Assembly: GCF_030848805.1 (NCBI RefSeq)
Contig: NC_092361.1
Coordinates: forward strand, 10,676,504-10,740,503
From: Temnothorax longispinosus
Lineage: Eukaryota; Arthropoda; Insecta; Hymenoptera; Formicidae
Direction of reading: 5' to 3'
Length of the DNA: 64,000 bases
Shown in pieces: positions 1 to 11,138 of the stretch. Positions within the stretch are counted from its first letter, which is position 1, and each line of letters opens with the position of its first letter. Below the pieces are notes generated by a model. It was not told the DNA's origin. It did not search any database and saw only the letters and a program-made list of their open reading frames with translations. The position numbers and the translations under genes are program-made.

Positions 1-2064
1 TAATTTATCTTTTAAAAATCTTTTACATCTTTTGTTATCAGCTACAATAGCATATTTGGCTGAATGTGATCCTTCCGAAATGCCTAATCTTTTCTGCATA
101 TTTAGTATACTTTGCTCTCCATCATTTTTTACACATACACTACTGGCTACTCTAAAGTCGCACGCAGAACTTTTACTGAGGCATTTGTTTTTAGCAGCTT
201 TATGTGTAACAATATTATTAAAGTTTTCGTTAGCTTGACTAGAAGCTGCTACCGAAAATTTGCCAGCATTCGCAGCGTACTTTCCGAAAAATTGCACTAA
301 TTCACCGTACAAATCAGGTTCTGATAACTGAATTGTGTGCTTACTTTTAGGTTTACACCAATTTCCACAATTTTCGTGGCGTCCAAAAAAATGATCTGGT
401 AGCTTTTTTAATGCTTTCGCCAAACATTTGTTTTTGCCTTTATTTTGGGACACTGTGTAACTAAAACATTTTTTAATGTGAGAAATAATTCCTTTTCTAT
501 TCAGCTGCTTGTATTTGTTGCGCATTTTATATAGCTCATTAGAAAAATTTTTTGTTAAGTGATTTTTATTGGCTAGTTTATAAAAGTTAACATCTGGATT
601 GTCATTTCGTACGGCTGCTATCATTGAACTATCCTCATCGTCAATAATTACACGAACTTGCAAACCGACTTCTTTTAAAATGTTGCTATGGTTGATTAAT
701 TCAACTCCCGCGTCAGCTTCCATAGCCTTAGCGCTGCCTTGGAAGTTCATGCGGCAATCATGATCCTCTTTCTTGTGCCCCAAATCACATTTCATACATT
801 TCCGATTTCTAGTAGCATAATCAAGAACTTTCCCTGATAAAAAACCAATGATTGTGCTGTAACTGTTTAAACTATCGTAACTGCGACCATTACCGCGCTT
901 GCTCCAGCCAGTATCGAATCCAACTATAATATTAACAACTTCGCCTATAGCCTGGTCAAATGCAACTGAATTAGACTCATTATTTGAGGGCAGAGTAGTT
1001 TTTAAGATGTCTAGCTGCGGGTAAATATCTTGAATAATGTCTTGTGGCCTGGAAAGTATATAATTGTGACAGGAAAGATTGAAATATACAAGTTGTTTAG
1101 GTAAACTGTAATTATTAAAAAAATAGTCTATTTTGCAGCAAAATCTATCTTTCATAATCGAAAAAAATTAAAATATAAAATATATACTTATTTAATGTAA
1201 AAATTAATTAACCTATTATATAAATATATTATATAAATTAATATATATAACCTAACATGTAATATTACTTTAATTAATCTAAAATGTTAAAAATTAATGT
1301 TACTTATACCTATATAGGTATATACCTATATATAATTAATGTTAACTATATATTTACAGTAATTTTTAATATTTAAACTAAATACTTATATATTTACAGT
1401 AATTTTCAATATTTAAACTAAATGCTTATTTTTAATATACAATTTATCATATACAATTACAAACATTTTTAAATCTTACAATTCTTCACACAACTGTGTA
1501 ATTTTTTCTATCACTAGTTTTTTCTCTTCCATTGCTGCTCGCTTACAACTGTTTTTAGTTTCTTCTTCAATTATTGATCCAATAATTTTCTCGTAGTGTT
1601 TATATAAATTATTGGAGATGCTGGGGATATCTGCACATGCCAAAATTTTGTTCAACCCAGTATTGCCCACCCCAGAATGTACAGCACCTAATACAAATAA
1701 TTAGACAAATATGAAATTGCTTATTTAAATTGTATCAAAGCAATTTCATACATTTAATCTAAGTCAGTAAAAAAAACTTACCAAGAATAAAAGTTGCGTT
1801 GATGTGCGATACATTATTTTTTACTTTTCCTGTCTTGACTTGGTTTACAATATTGCATTTGTCACAGATGATACTTAAAATCGAGTGAAGACCCACACGC
1901 CTTTCACAAGACATTTTTTCTAAGTCTAAAAGACTTTTACACTGGCTACATTTTAAATTTTTGCCAAGCTCTCTTAGCTCTACGATGCGCCGTCCTTCAC
2001 CGACCTTTTTCCTTTGATGTTCAGTAATAAGTTCTTCAATTCCTTTCTTTTTAGATTCCGACAT
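1..2064 (-). CDS. Mutator-like element transposase, 3 exons, partial
   Basis: Three exons on the minus strand: 1782-2064 (ATG at 2064), 1480-1687 and 1-1144, the last open to the window edge. Introns are 1688-1781 (donor GTAAGT, acceptor TTAG) and 1145-1479 (donor GTAAGA, acceptor GATAG), and the frame is kept across both. Exon 1 has a CxxC...CxxC zinc-binding pattern (CSQC, CDKC). Exon 2 carries GVGNTGLNK, as in the N-terminal region of insect Mutator-like transposases. Exon 3 shows DDE-like landmarks: GFDTGWSKRG (first Asp), IIDDEDSS (second Asp) and SQANENFNN (Glu), with CMKCDLGHKKEDHDC between. No stop interrupts the roughly 540 residues seen. The protein should cut and paste its own element in the nucleus. 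The C-terminus and that terminal inverted repeat lie outside the window; I did not find the other repeat right of 2064. The family call is from motif recognition; the splice model is inferred but frame-consistent. Confidence 0.8.
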
Positions 2065-2412
2065 AGCTGCTAAAGCCTTAGTATGCCTATCCGCTAATTT
2101 TTTTTCTCAAACCTACCGTTCTTTACTCTTGCAAAAAATAACCTCTCTGTATTGCACCCAAACATCGCGATGCATCGCGTCGATCGCGTACTTTACGGAC
2201 AGGTTAGAACAGGTTAGGAGCAGAAGCCAGAAGCGCGTCGTTGCCAGATCGCTCAAAGCGACGCAGTAGTACGATTTTTATACTTCTGCGCAAGATAGGA
2301 GGAGCTAAACTACGCAGTGACTCTCAAACAGTTTTTTCTTCAAGAGAGGTTTTAATACGTGGGCAAGAGCTCGGTTTGGATGAGCACGACTGCGACGAGA
2401 GAACGTCCTTAA
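2065..2412. other. Unassigned spacer between Mutator-like and R2-like elements
   Basis: No gene or RNA is recognised. The segment holds CpG-rich sequence with GATCGCG/CGATCGC motifs near 2165-2195 and a short AGGTTAG repeat at 2200-2220. It may contain the Mutator-like 5' end and the R2-like 5' untranslated region, but no boundary or target-site duplication could be fixed. Confidence 0.4.
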
Positions 2413-3052
2413 GGACGACTCTCGGACGACGGGGAACACGGCCCCATTTCCCTGGAACACGGCCAGGGGACTACACAAAGACAACCAAGGCAGGAAACAC
2501 AGGTCTGTGAACTATCGCTCCCCTTCAGCCAAAGGGGATGCGAGAATTGCGCCGCAGCTGGAGTGGGCGAGTATATGGCTCTCACTGTCAGAGACGAGGC
2601 CCGGCACATGGAGGAATTGCATCCTCACCTGAGCATCAGGTATAAATGCGAATGGTGTGGCAAGTCGTATGCGTCGTATCGTGCGGCCGCATGCCACCTT
2701 CCAAAATACCCAGCAGCCAGGGCAAGTGAGGGGCAGGGAACCGTAGAGCAGGGCCGGTTCGACTGCCCTGACTGTGACAGGAATTTCGTCACACAGCGTG
2801 GTCTGTCACAGCATCAAAGACTGGCACACCCGGTAGCAAAAAACCGAGTAAGATCGGAGCAAGCTGCTCCGAAGATAATGGAGTTAAGGAGAGGTAGAGT
2901 TTTCTCTGCCGAAGATGTGAGTAGGATGCTCGAGCTCAAGGTAGAGCTCAGGGATGAGAGGAACATAGCGAAGGCTATGGTTCCGTTTATGCCGGAGAAA
3001 ACCTTGAGGCAAATAAAAGACAAGAGGAATGAGGCGTGTTACAAGAGGTGGC
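2413..3052 (+). pseudogene. R2-clade non-LTR retrotransposon ORF, 5' part (zinc fingers and Myb)
   Basis: The frame is open from 2413 to 3052, where a Copia LTR interrupts it. It encodes a zinc-finger-like CENC...H...LHPH segment, then CEWCGKSYASYRAAACHL, then a clean C2H2 finger (CPDCDRNFVTQRGLSQHQ). A Myb-like segment follows (FSAEDVSRMLELK...IAKAMVPFMPEKT). This finger-plus-Myb N-terminus is typical of R2-clade elements, where it binds target DNA. There is no ATG before 2575, so the true start is unresolved; GTG at 2563 is possible. The frame resumes without a shift at 7911, after one copy of the GTGGC duplication. The element is inactive here because it is split and lacks its C-terminus. 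Confidence 0.85.
3048..3052. repeat. Target-site duplication GTGGC, left of Copia element
   Basis: GTGGC precedes the left LTR and the same five bases follow the right LTR at 7906-7910. Five bases is the usual Copia duplication length, so both element ends are intact. Confidence 0.95.
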
Positions 3053-3325
3053 TGTTGGGACTATTTAGTTTTACTCGCGAGGAGACGAGGATGCTTTCGG
3101 ATGCAATAAATGCTCGGGTTATCACAAAAAGTCTTTATTGCTTGAAACCGTGGTGACAATATAGACGGGCGCCATGCGACTAACTCGACTTCCTGTCGTA
3201 GCGTGCTTTTCTTTCTGGGCACAGTCGCCCTCTATCTACACATACTACTGTCTATACATGCATACGCCTGCATGCACCTAATCGTCGCGAAGAGCGGGAG
3301 AGTACGAAAACTCTCTTACTCAACA
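3053..3325 (-). repeat. Copia element 3' LTR (left copy, 273 bp)
   Basis: Begins TGTTGGGACT and ends ACTCAACA on the plus strand, pairing with 7607-7905. The element is transcribed on the minus strand, so this is its 3' LTR. It is about 26 bp shorter than the other copy, which has an extra GTGACAATACATGCG-type tandem block near 7715-7745. It interrupts the R2-like ORF. Confidence 0.92.
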
Positions 3326-3362
3326 CGCTCACTGTTTGAGTACTCGTTGAAGCTCTGTAAAC

Positions 3363-6300
3363 CTAACCTAGACTATCTCGTAGATTGTTAAATCTCTCTC
3401 TCGGTACAGCCTTCGTAAAAATGTCGGTTTTTTGGCTTTCGATAGGAATATACTTAACTATGATTTCCTGATTAGCCACTTTCTCGCGAATGAAATGGAA
3501 CCTTACGTCTATATGTTTGGTTCTTTTATGGAACTCAGGGTTCTTAGCTAGCCTAATCGCGCTTTGGTTGTCTACATATAACATTGTTGCCTTATCACAG
3601 CTCGCGCCTAAGTCTTTCAACAGGTTTCAAATATTTTCTTTCGCTGCTGCCGCTGCAGCAACATACTCCGCTTCGGTAGTACTAAGCGTTACCATTCTCT
3701 GTCTCTGACTTGACCACGTGACTAAACCATTCGCGAAATTAAACGCGTAACCTGAAGTTGAACAACGCATTTCGGGATCGTCCGCGTAATTGGCGTCGCA
3801 ATACCCCACGAGGTTTGTCTCTTTTCCCCCGCTACTGTATATTATTCCCAGATCTCTACTTCCATTCAAATAAGCGAAGATTTGTTTCACGGTCCTCCAA
3901 TGTGTCTCGTTGTGTTTGTTTAGAAATTTCGCGACCGTATTGACCGCATACGCGATGTCAGGGCGAGACACCACTGACAAAAACATAAGCGAACCTACTG
4001 CCTCTCGATAAGGCGACCTATTCTCGACTTCTTTCTCGTTTTCCACCAGTTCTAAAATCGCATGAGGATCAGCAGGAACGCTCACTGCCTTCGCATCGGC
4101 CATCCTGAATTTCTCGAGTATTTTCTTTATGTAGTCGCTTTGATGAATCATCAACGACCTTTCCCCTCTGTTTCTCGCGATCTGAAGTCCCACAAATCTA
4201 CTCGCGTCCCCGACCGTTATTTTGAACGCCTCCTTCAGATGCTCGACTACTTTCTCGATCGCTCTCGACGATTTACAAGCTATTAGTCCATCGTCGACAA
4301 ACAAAGCCAAGTACAGGATCGCACGCTCAATTATGCCCACGTACACACACGGATCCGCATCGGATTGCACTAGATCTAACTTTCGTGTGAATTTACCGAA
4401 TCTATCATTTCAACAGCGCGGCGCTTGTTTTAAACCGTACAGCGATTTATCTAACCGACACACAGCAGTCTCACTATTTTCGACGATCAGTCCCTCCGGT
4501 ATCTTCATGAAGATTTTCTCTTCCAGTTCGCCGTGCAGGAACGCCGTGCGTACATTGAACCGCAACAGCTCGAGATCGTCCCGTGCCACTAGGGCTAGAA
4601 ACATCCTCAGCGAATTGAATCGTATAACCGGGGCGAACGTCTCCTTATAGTCGATACCGTACTGTTGGCGAAAACTTCTCGCGCACAGTCTCGCTTTGTA
4701 TCTTGGTTTGTCACTTGTTTTCTCATGCACGACCTTGAAGACCCATTTTGAGTCGATGATTTTCATGTTTTCTCTCTTCTTCACCACTGTCCACGTCTTG
4801 TTTTTCTCGTGAGCTTGAAGCTCGCTCTCGATAGCGCTCATCCATTTCTCACTTTCTGGTCCGTTGACAGCTTCGTGATACGTATTCGGCGGCTTATACT
4901 TGCTGAAGTCGAGTTCTGCGAGATATCTATTCGGTTTTCCTGCGAGATATCTTTTCGGCTCTTTCAGCAGTGCACGATCTCGCAATCCGCGCCGTTCGGC
5001 TCCTGGAGTTTCCACCGATCCTTGTCGAATCGGCTCTGTTGCTTCCCGTCTCGCCTGCTCGTCTTCCTCGCTGTCTACTCGTTCGTCGTCTCTGCCCTCA
5101 TCTTCTTCGTCGTAATCGTCGCTGATTTCGATGACATCTTCTTCTTGCGTGCCTCGAACTGTGCTTAGTAAACTGAGCTCTCTTTCGCTCGATTCTGCTC
5201 CACTCGACTTTTTCAAACTCGACTGTTCGTCGAACACGACATCTCTCGGCTCGCTCACTTTCCTTTTCTCCGGATCGTAGTGCCGATAATTTGAAGACTC
5301 TCCCTGGTATCCCACTAGTATCATCTTCTTAGCTTTGTCGTTGAGTTTCCTGCGAAATTGCTTTGGCACATGCGCATACGCCGTCAATCCGAAGACTCGC
5401 ACATGCTCGAGGTCCGGTTTCCTGTTCGTCCAAGCTTCGTACGCCATCTTTAGATTTTTCCTGCTCGAGTGCGTCGTGCGGTTCAGCACGTAGACTGCTG
5501 TGCTTACTGCTTCTGCCCATAGATTCTTCGGCAGGTCCTTAGCTCGGAGCATCGTCCTTGCACACTCAAAAATCGTCCGGTTTGCCCTCTCCGCCTTTTT
5601 GTTTTGCTGCGGTGTGTGAGGCGCGGTGTTCTCTGTGACAATACCTCTTTGCGTGAGATACTCTGTCATCTTTGTGTTTTTATATTCACCTCCATTGTCT
5701 GAACGCACGACCTTTATCGGCCTCCCGAACTTGTTCGAAACCATTTTCTCGTACATCTTGAATTTCTCAAGCACTTCGTCTTTGTGACGCACAAAATAAA
5801 CGTAACAAAAACCCGACGCGTCGTCTATAAATGTCACGTAAAACTTTGCGCCTCCCAGGGACTCAACCTGTATCGGTCCACAAACGTCAGAATGCACGCA
5901 CTCTCCCGGCTCGCTGCTTCTCTTTCCCGGTCTCTCCTGAAACGGCTGTCTGTGGGATTTCCCGAGTTGACACGGCTCACACACAAACTTCTCGGTGTTT
6001 TTCAGTTTCACCCCTTCGACGAGGCCACCGCGCACCATATCGCACAGTGCTTGAGCACCCACGTGGCCGAGACGCTAGTGTCATACTCTGAGATCGACCG
6101 ACGAGATATTCACTTCACTCTTTTCACCCGGCTTTATTACTCAAAACAGCATCCGGTAGAGCTCGTTGCCTTGTTTTGCCTCGAACGCCATAACACGATT
6201 GTCTCGCGTGATCGTCACTTGCTGCTTGCTGAATTTCACGTCGTACCCCTTTTTGGTACACATACCGGCGGAGAATAAATTTTTCCGTAGACTCGGCACA

Positions 6301-7383
6301 TACAGCACACCTTCGATGCGTGAGTCGCGCCAGCGGCCGTCGACGAACTTTGTGATATGTATTACCCCTTCGCCCTTTACCTCGCATTGTCCATTATTCC
6401 CGAGCAGAACAGCGCCGCCGCTGCTCGATGTAAATCATCAAACCACTCGCGCCTGTACGAGATGTGCCTCGACGCTCCACTGTCCGTCAGTCACACATCC
6501 TTCTTATCGGCCGCTAATACTTGTTCGATTACCTCACTGAAGGGGCCGTTGCTTCCCTTTCGTACTTCCGGTCTTCCACGTAATTCATCGCTCGAGGCCA
6601 CAAACGCGTAATCACGTGATTCACTTTCATCGCGCTCACTACGGTTTTTCTTTTTCGACGGACAAGCGCGCGCGAAATGCCCCTTTTTTTGCATTTGTAA
6701 CACTATACTGTTTTCTTCGAACGCCTGTTCTTGTTTCCGTCCTTTTTGTTATTCTTTCCAGCACTATTCTTCATCACAGCTAACGCTTCTGCGGAGCCAT
6801 CTCCTGTCTCCATTCGAGCTTTCTCACGGATGAGTCGCTCAGTCAAATTATCGACTGTTTGTCTCGTTTCCTCGATGTTGTCCCATACCGTACGAAACGC
6901 ACTGTATTTCGGAGCTAGACTGGCTAGAATTTTTGCCATTACAGTGGTATCATCCACTGCTCCGCCGAGATCACGTAGCTGCTGCGCCATGTTTTTTACT
7001 TTAGCCACGTGCTGCACCATCGAGTCTCCCGGCGCCATCCTGTACTCGTGGAACTTCTGCATTAAATACAGCTTGTTTGATGCTGATTTCTGCTCATGTA
7101 CTGTGCACAGAGCATCCCACATCTGCTTGGCTGTGGTGCACGTTACCAGCGGCTGTAATTAAGCCCTCTCAACCGACGTCGAGATCAGCACCATCGCCTT
7201 CGCATTATACTTTTTCCAGGTCGCCCTTGCTTCTGCCGTCGCAGTCTCTGTCACCACATGTGTCCCATCGACGACTTCGTCCACGCCCGCCGCGACGAAC
7301 ACCGCTCTCATCTCGAATTTCCATGTGAGAAAGTTTGTGCCGTCGAGCTTCTCGACATGTCTCGATGTCACTTCCGACGTCAT
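3363..7383 (-). pseudogene. Ty1/Copia gag-pol polyprotein, decayed
   Basis: Gag starts at ATG 7383 (MTSEVTSRHVEKLDGTNF), followed by the zinc knuckle (CYKC...GHFARACP, near 6700-6660), protease (DSGASRHI, near 6485), integrase (RLGHVG; HSDVCGP, VRSDNGGEY and an ERANRTI segment), reverse transcriptase (SKWVFKVV to the FVDDGLIA catalytic motif near 4300) and RNase H (GYCDANYADD, STTEAEY), ending at 3363. It is non-functional. In-frame stops lie after SVERA (7159), at 6703, before the protease (6491), near 6065-6075, at 4410 and at 3627, with frameshifts in the zinc knuckle and near 6420. The first RT aspartate is Asn (RFNVRTAFLHG). Four stops replace an expected Trp. It sits between matching LTRs, and the 5-bp duplication shows one clean insertion into the R2-like ORF. 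Confidence 0.9.
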
Positions 7384-7420
7384 TTTTGTCGAACAAACCA
7401 CTTGCTTTCGCAAGATCCCG

Positions 7421-7558
7421 ATTGCTGCCACGCGGTCGCAACGTTACGCGAACTCGCGCTTTCCCAATCGCTGCCACGCGATCGCACCGTTACGCGAACT
7501 CGCGCTTTCCCGATCACTGCCACGCGGTCGCACCTTTACGCGAACTCGCGTTTTTCCG
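7421..7558. repeat. 46-bp tandem repeat, 3 copies, in the Copia leader
   Basis: Three consecutive units start at 7421, 7467 and 7513, each AT(T/C)(G/A)CTGCCACGCG... and ending ACTCGCG(C/T)TTT. They lie between the gag ATG and the primer binding site, in the transcribed leader. Units differ by only a few bases. Confidence 0.85.
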
Positions 7559-7591
7559 ATCGCTCTTCTCGCTTAAATTTCCGTCAGTGTA

Positions 7592-7606
7592 GCTGGGCTC
7601 ATAACC
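7592..7606 (-). other. Copia primer binding site, half-tRNA type
   Basis: Read on the minus strand, the bases next to the LTR are GGTTATGAGCCCAGC. This resembles the initiator-Met half-tRNA primer site of insect Copia elements (GGTTATGGGCCCAG) with one difference. It directly abuts the LTR end, as expected for minus-strand DNA priming. Confidence 0.75.
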
Positions 7607-7905
7607 TGTTGGGACTATTTAGTTTTACTCGCGAGGAGACGAGGATGCTTTCGGATGCAATGAATGCTCGGGTTATCACAAAAAGTCTTTATTGCTTGAA
7701 ACCGTGGTGACAATATAGTGACAATACATGCGTGGTGACAATACATGCGACTGACTCGACTTTCTGTCGTAGCGTGCTCGGCGCTTTTTTCTTTCTGGGT
7801 ACAGTCGCCCTTTATCTACACATACTACTGTCTATACATACATACGCCTGCATGCACCTAATCGTCGCGAAAAGCGGGAGAGTACGAAAACTCTTTTACT
7901 CAACA
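7607..7905 (-). repeat. Copia element 5' LTR (right copy, 299 bp)
   Basis: TGTTGGGACT...ACTCAACA, nearly identical to 3053-3325 except for a tandemly expanded GTGACAATACATGCG-type block near 7715-7745. It is followed by the GTGGC duplication at 7906-7910, after which the R2-like frame resumes. Confidence 0.92.
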
Positions 7906-7910
7906 GTGGC

Positions 7911-10108
7911 GAGAGCAGCGCCTTGAGAGTACACGCTCAAATCAAGAACTCCTCAATGAAGAGGACCAGCAAGTGGATGGTGCACCACTGGAAGTAGACG
8001 AAGTCTTTGTTGATGCGGAGGAAGCCAAGGATGTCTTCCTAGATGCAGAGGAGGTACCGTGCGATATCTATAGCTTTGACAAATCTGCGTCAACTGTGTG
8101 CTACAGGCGAGCCAACATCGAGGCTTTGCTAAAGGAGCTCAAAGAAAGCGAGCCCAAGGAATCGCTGGAAGTACAACAACACATTATCCAGTTCCTGACA
8201 GCAAAAAGTGAAGGTCAGTCAATAACGCAAGAGGAAGTAGATACAGCCTATGAACTGGCGGTCAGTTTGTTCCACGCTCCGGCGCCTGGGAAAACGGGCG
8301 GTGCTTCCCGGAGTCGCAGGAAAGGGCTCTCGGGAAGAAGTGAGCGCAAAACCCGAGCGTATGCCCGTACACAAGAGTTATATAAAAATAACCCCGCTAT
8401 CCTCGCTAAAATGGTAAGAGAGGGTATGGACGTTGGAGCATTGGGTACAGATAGATCGGCGAGTCCATCAGTCGAGAGCGTCAATGAGCTTTACGAAGGG
8501 CTATGGGGAAGCCCAGGTCGATGTAATATCGACCAGAGAGAACGAGAGGCCACAGTGCCGTACAATCCAGCAGAAATTCTGCATCCCATCTCCAAGACGG
8601 AGATTCTGAAGCGTTTCAGGTCTACACGGCTGAGGGTGGCAGCCGGGCCTGACGGACTCCGTAAGGGAGATCTGATGAGAAATGAGGGAGGCTATATCCT
8701 CCATGCAATCTTCAATGTTATAATGCTGGCGTTGAAACAACCAAGCGCGTGGCGCTGCAATAGAACAACGCTATTGCTCAAAGAGGGAAAAAATTTCTCT
8801 GTAGCGGCTAACTACAGGCCGATTACTATCTCCTCAATATTAAGCAGATTCTATTGGGGCATTATGGACCAACGCTTGAGAAACGTGGTTCACCTGAATG
8901 CACGGCAAAAAGACTTTGTGCCAAAAATGGGATGTTACAATAACATTAACTTGCTAAATGAAGTTCTCGCACTAGCAAAGAAAGGCAAAGGAATTGTTGC
9001 CACTCAGGTGGACATAGCCAAAGCGTTTGATAGCCTTCCGCACCCTGTTATCAAGTATGCTTTACTTGGGAAAGGGCTGCCGGAGGAGGTGGTCGCAATG
9101 ATAATGGACTCATACAAAGGAGCCAAAACGACTATGAAATGTCGCAACGAGACGTTCGACATAGAGTTAAGAAGAGGTGTCAAGCAAGGAGACCCTCTGT
9201 CTCCGTTTATTTTCAATGTCTGCATGGATCTGATCATTGACAGACTAGAAAAGATGGAAGGCATCCAAATCAAGGAAGACCTGAGCATATCGTGTTTGGC
9301 TTTTGCCGACGATATAATACTTATTGCAGATACCAGAAAAGCGGCGAGTCGGCTTATGGATGAGCTCGCCGGCTCCCTTTCAAGATAAGGAATGACACTA
9401 TCGATTGGGAAGTGCGTTGCTTTTGGTATTGTTACCACCAAAGACAGCTGGTATATGGTGGATCCAGAAATATACAGCAATGGCGAGAAGATCGCCTACT
9501 GCGGCCCTGCTCAGTCAATGTAATACCTAGGCATACAGGTTACTCCATGGGAAGGAGTAGTTATTAAGCGCGCAGTTGTGCGGTTAAGAGATACGCTCCC
9601 AAGAATCAAGAGGCTACCCCTGAAGCCACACCAGAAAGTTGAATTTCTGGCGCGGTATGTCTTGCTGCACTTTTTGTATGCCTTCATCGCGGGCACTATA
9701 AGTGCTACAGAACTAAGAGAACTGGATCAAACACTAAGGACGGCGATGAAAGACTATCTGCACCTTCCAATGTCTACAGCAGACGGTCTGCTATACGCGT
9801 CTAAGCGCGATGGCGGCATGGGCTTTCCCAAGCTCGAAATTGTTGTAACGTCCGCAATGTTAAAAGCTGGTTTTCGTTTTCTGAACAATAGTGATCCGGC
9901 AATCCAAGCCCTAGTAATGGCGTCAGGGCTGGAGAACAAACTAAAGCGCTTGGCGCACGTGGCCAAACTGGGCTGGCCCCTAGAGTCGAATAACCAAATC
10001 GACGGTTATAAGAGCAAAGCCGAAGCAAACGAATGGCACAAGTGGGCAGAGCTACCGTCCCAAGGCAAAGGAGTGCCAGCCTGTAAAGATGATAAAATAG
10101 CTGAGTAA
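7911..10108 (+). pseudogene. R2-clade retrotransposon ORF, reverse transcriptase part, 3'-truncated
   Basis: Continues the frame that stops at 3052. Reverse transcriptase motifs appear in order: NYRPITISSIL, ARQKDFVPKMGC, TQVDIAKAFDSLP (catalytic Asp), RRGVKQGDPLSP and LAFADDIILIA (catalytic Asp pair, near 9300). Two in-frame stops follow, TAA at 9386-9388 and TAA at 9521-9523, and the same frame then runs through the thumb region to 10108. It ends inside the conserved segment SQGKGV...DDKI. The C-terminal zinc knuckle and restriction-like endonuclease of R2 proteins are therefore absent. The sequence changes abruptly to Penelope-like 3' sequence. R2 elements normally sit in 28S rRNA genes; no rRNA sequence is visible at the 5' side here. 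Confidence 0.87.
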
Positions 10109-10703
10109 TGAACAATAGCCAATTTCGAGCATTAATGGATGTTAGAAATATATTTAATAATTATAATATACAATCGAGTTAGTTTACGTTTCGAGCCATA
10201 CTTGGCCTTCTTCAGAACATTAAATCATAAATAATACCGCATTAATAATAAAAGACTCGGGTACGATCCGGCGCTACGATTTCCAATTAAATCTCACCCA
10301 TGTCTGTAGACAATTAGTCATGTTGAAGTCAGAATATATCGTCGATTGTTAGTCAAATTACAGGCTGAAATAGCCGTTTCCTGTGTTGCAAGACTTATGT
10401 ATGTCCATGAAACTGAAGCGATCGTCAGCCATTTGTCGCCCGACCAACTTAGTGGCAACTGTATCAAAATTAAAATTCCGTAAGATTACGTGAATTTAAT
10501 TATTAAGTTAGACTCATAAAAACGGACTCACATAAGCGGTCTATGCAACAGGAACGCAAGAGAATTCTTTCCATCGTCTATTAAGAGCGTGTGTTCGAAG
10601 CGAAAGGTTACAGACGACTGAGAAAAACATTCGCATCGCAAGGGCAGAGCAACCAATAATCATTGTTATTACTTAAGACAACAATCTCAAAACATCAAAA
10701 TAG
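10109..10703 (-). mobile_element. Penelope-like element 3' end, distal segment
   Basis: The minus-strand frame of the GIY-YIG domain at 17323-17580 continues here after the BEL copy is removed, and it ends at a TAA at 10673-10675. About 560 bp of 3' sequence follow, including a hammerhead-like motif. The segment abuts the truncated R2-like ORF at 10108, so the Penelope-like copy was probably inserted into, or joined to, the R2 element. Confidence 0.7.
10186..10215 (-). ncRNA. Hammerhead-ribozyme-like motif of the Penelope-like element
   Basis: On the minus strand the sequence reads CTGAAGA, then AGGCC-AAGTAT-GGCTC, then GAAACGT. CUGANGA followed by a short hairpin and GAAA is the core layout of hammerhead ribozymes, which are known from Penelope-like elements. 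Stem II has GGCC pairing with GGCT (one G-U pair) but the closing pair is a mismatch. I could not confirm stems I and III or the cleavage site, so activity is uncertain. Confidence 0.5.
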
Positions 10704-10708
10704 GCCTC

Positions 10709-10906
10709 TGTTAAGAGGGATGTGGATATGCTGGGTTTCACTTGGTAGAATTACGGAAGCACGAAAGCACGTCTTACTCGATCGCTGTATTATTCGCCAT
10801 CTTGTCCTTTCGACAATTTTTGTTTTTTACATTTAGCGCTGAAAGCACGCCCGCGTTATTTAGGCGGGACATTTGAAATGAAACGAAATAAAACTAAAAC
10901 CAAACA
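10709..10906 (-). repeat. BEL/Pao element 1, 3' LTR (198 bp)
   Basis: TGTTAAGAGG...CCAAACA, with a 198-bp partner at 17120-17317. I count about two substitutions between them (near 10842 and 10857), suggesting a recent insertion. GCCTC at 10704-10708 and 17318-17322 is the target-site duplication. Confidence 0.95.
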
Positions 10907-11138
10907 TACTCCCGGCCTTGAAAGAATGTCTTTCAATCTGCTACAATCAATTGATGAATGGACTGCTATATAATTCAAATAATGAGTGGACTGTATTATG
11001 CACTAACGCTTAATGACAAATTACGAATGTTAGTCAAATAACCAATGACTCTAGAACTTAAATGCTAAACTTAATCATTAATGAACTCTAAATGAACTTT
11101 AAGAGAACTCTGAATACTAATGTAAATGCTTAATACTA

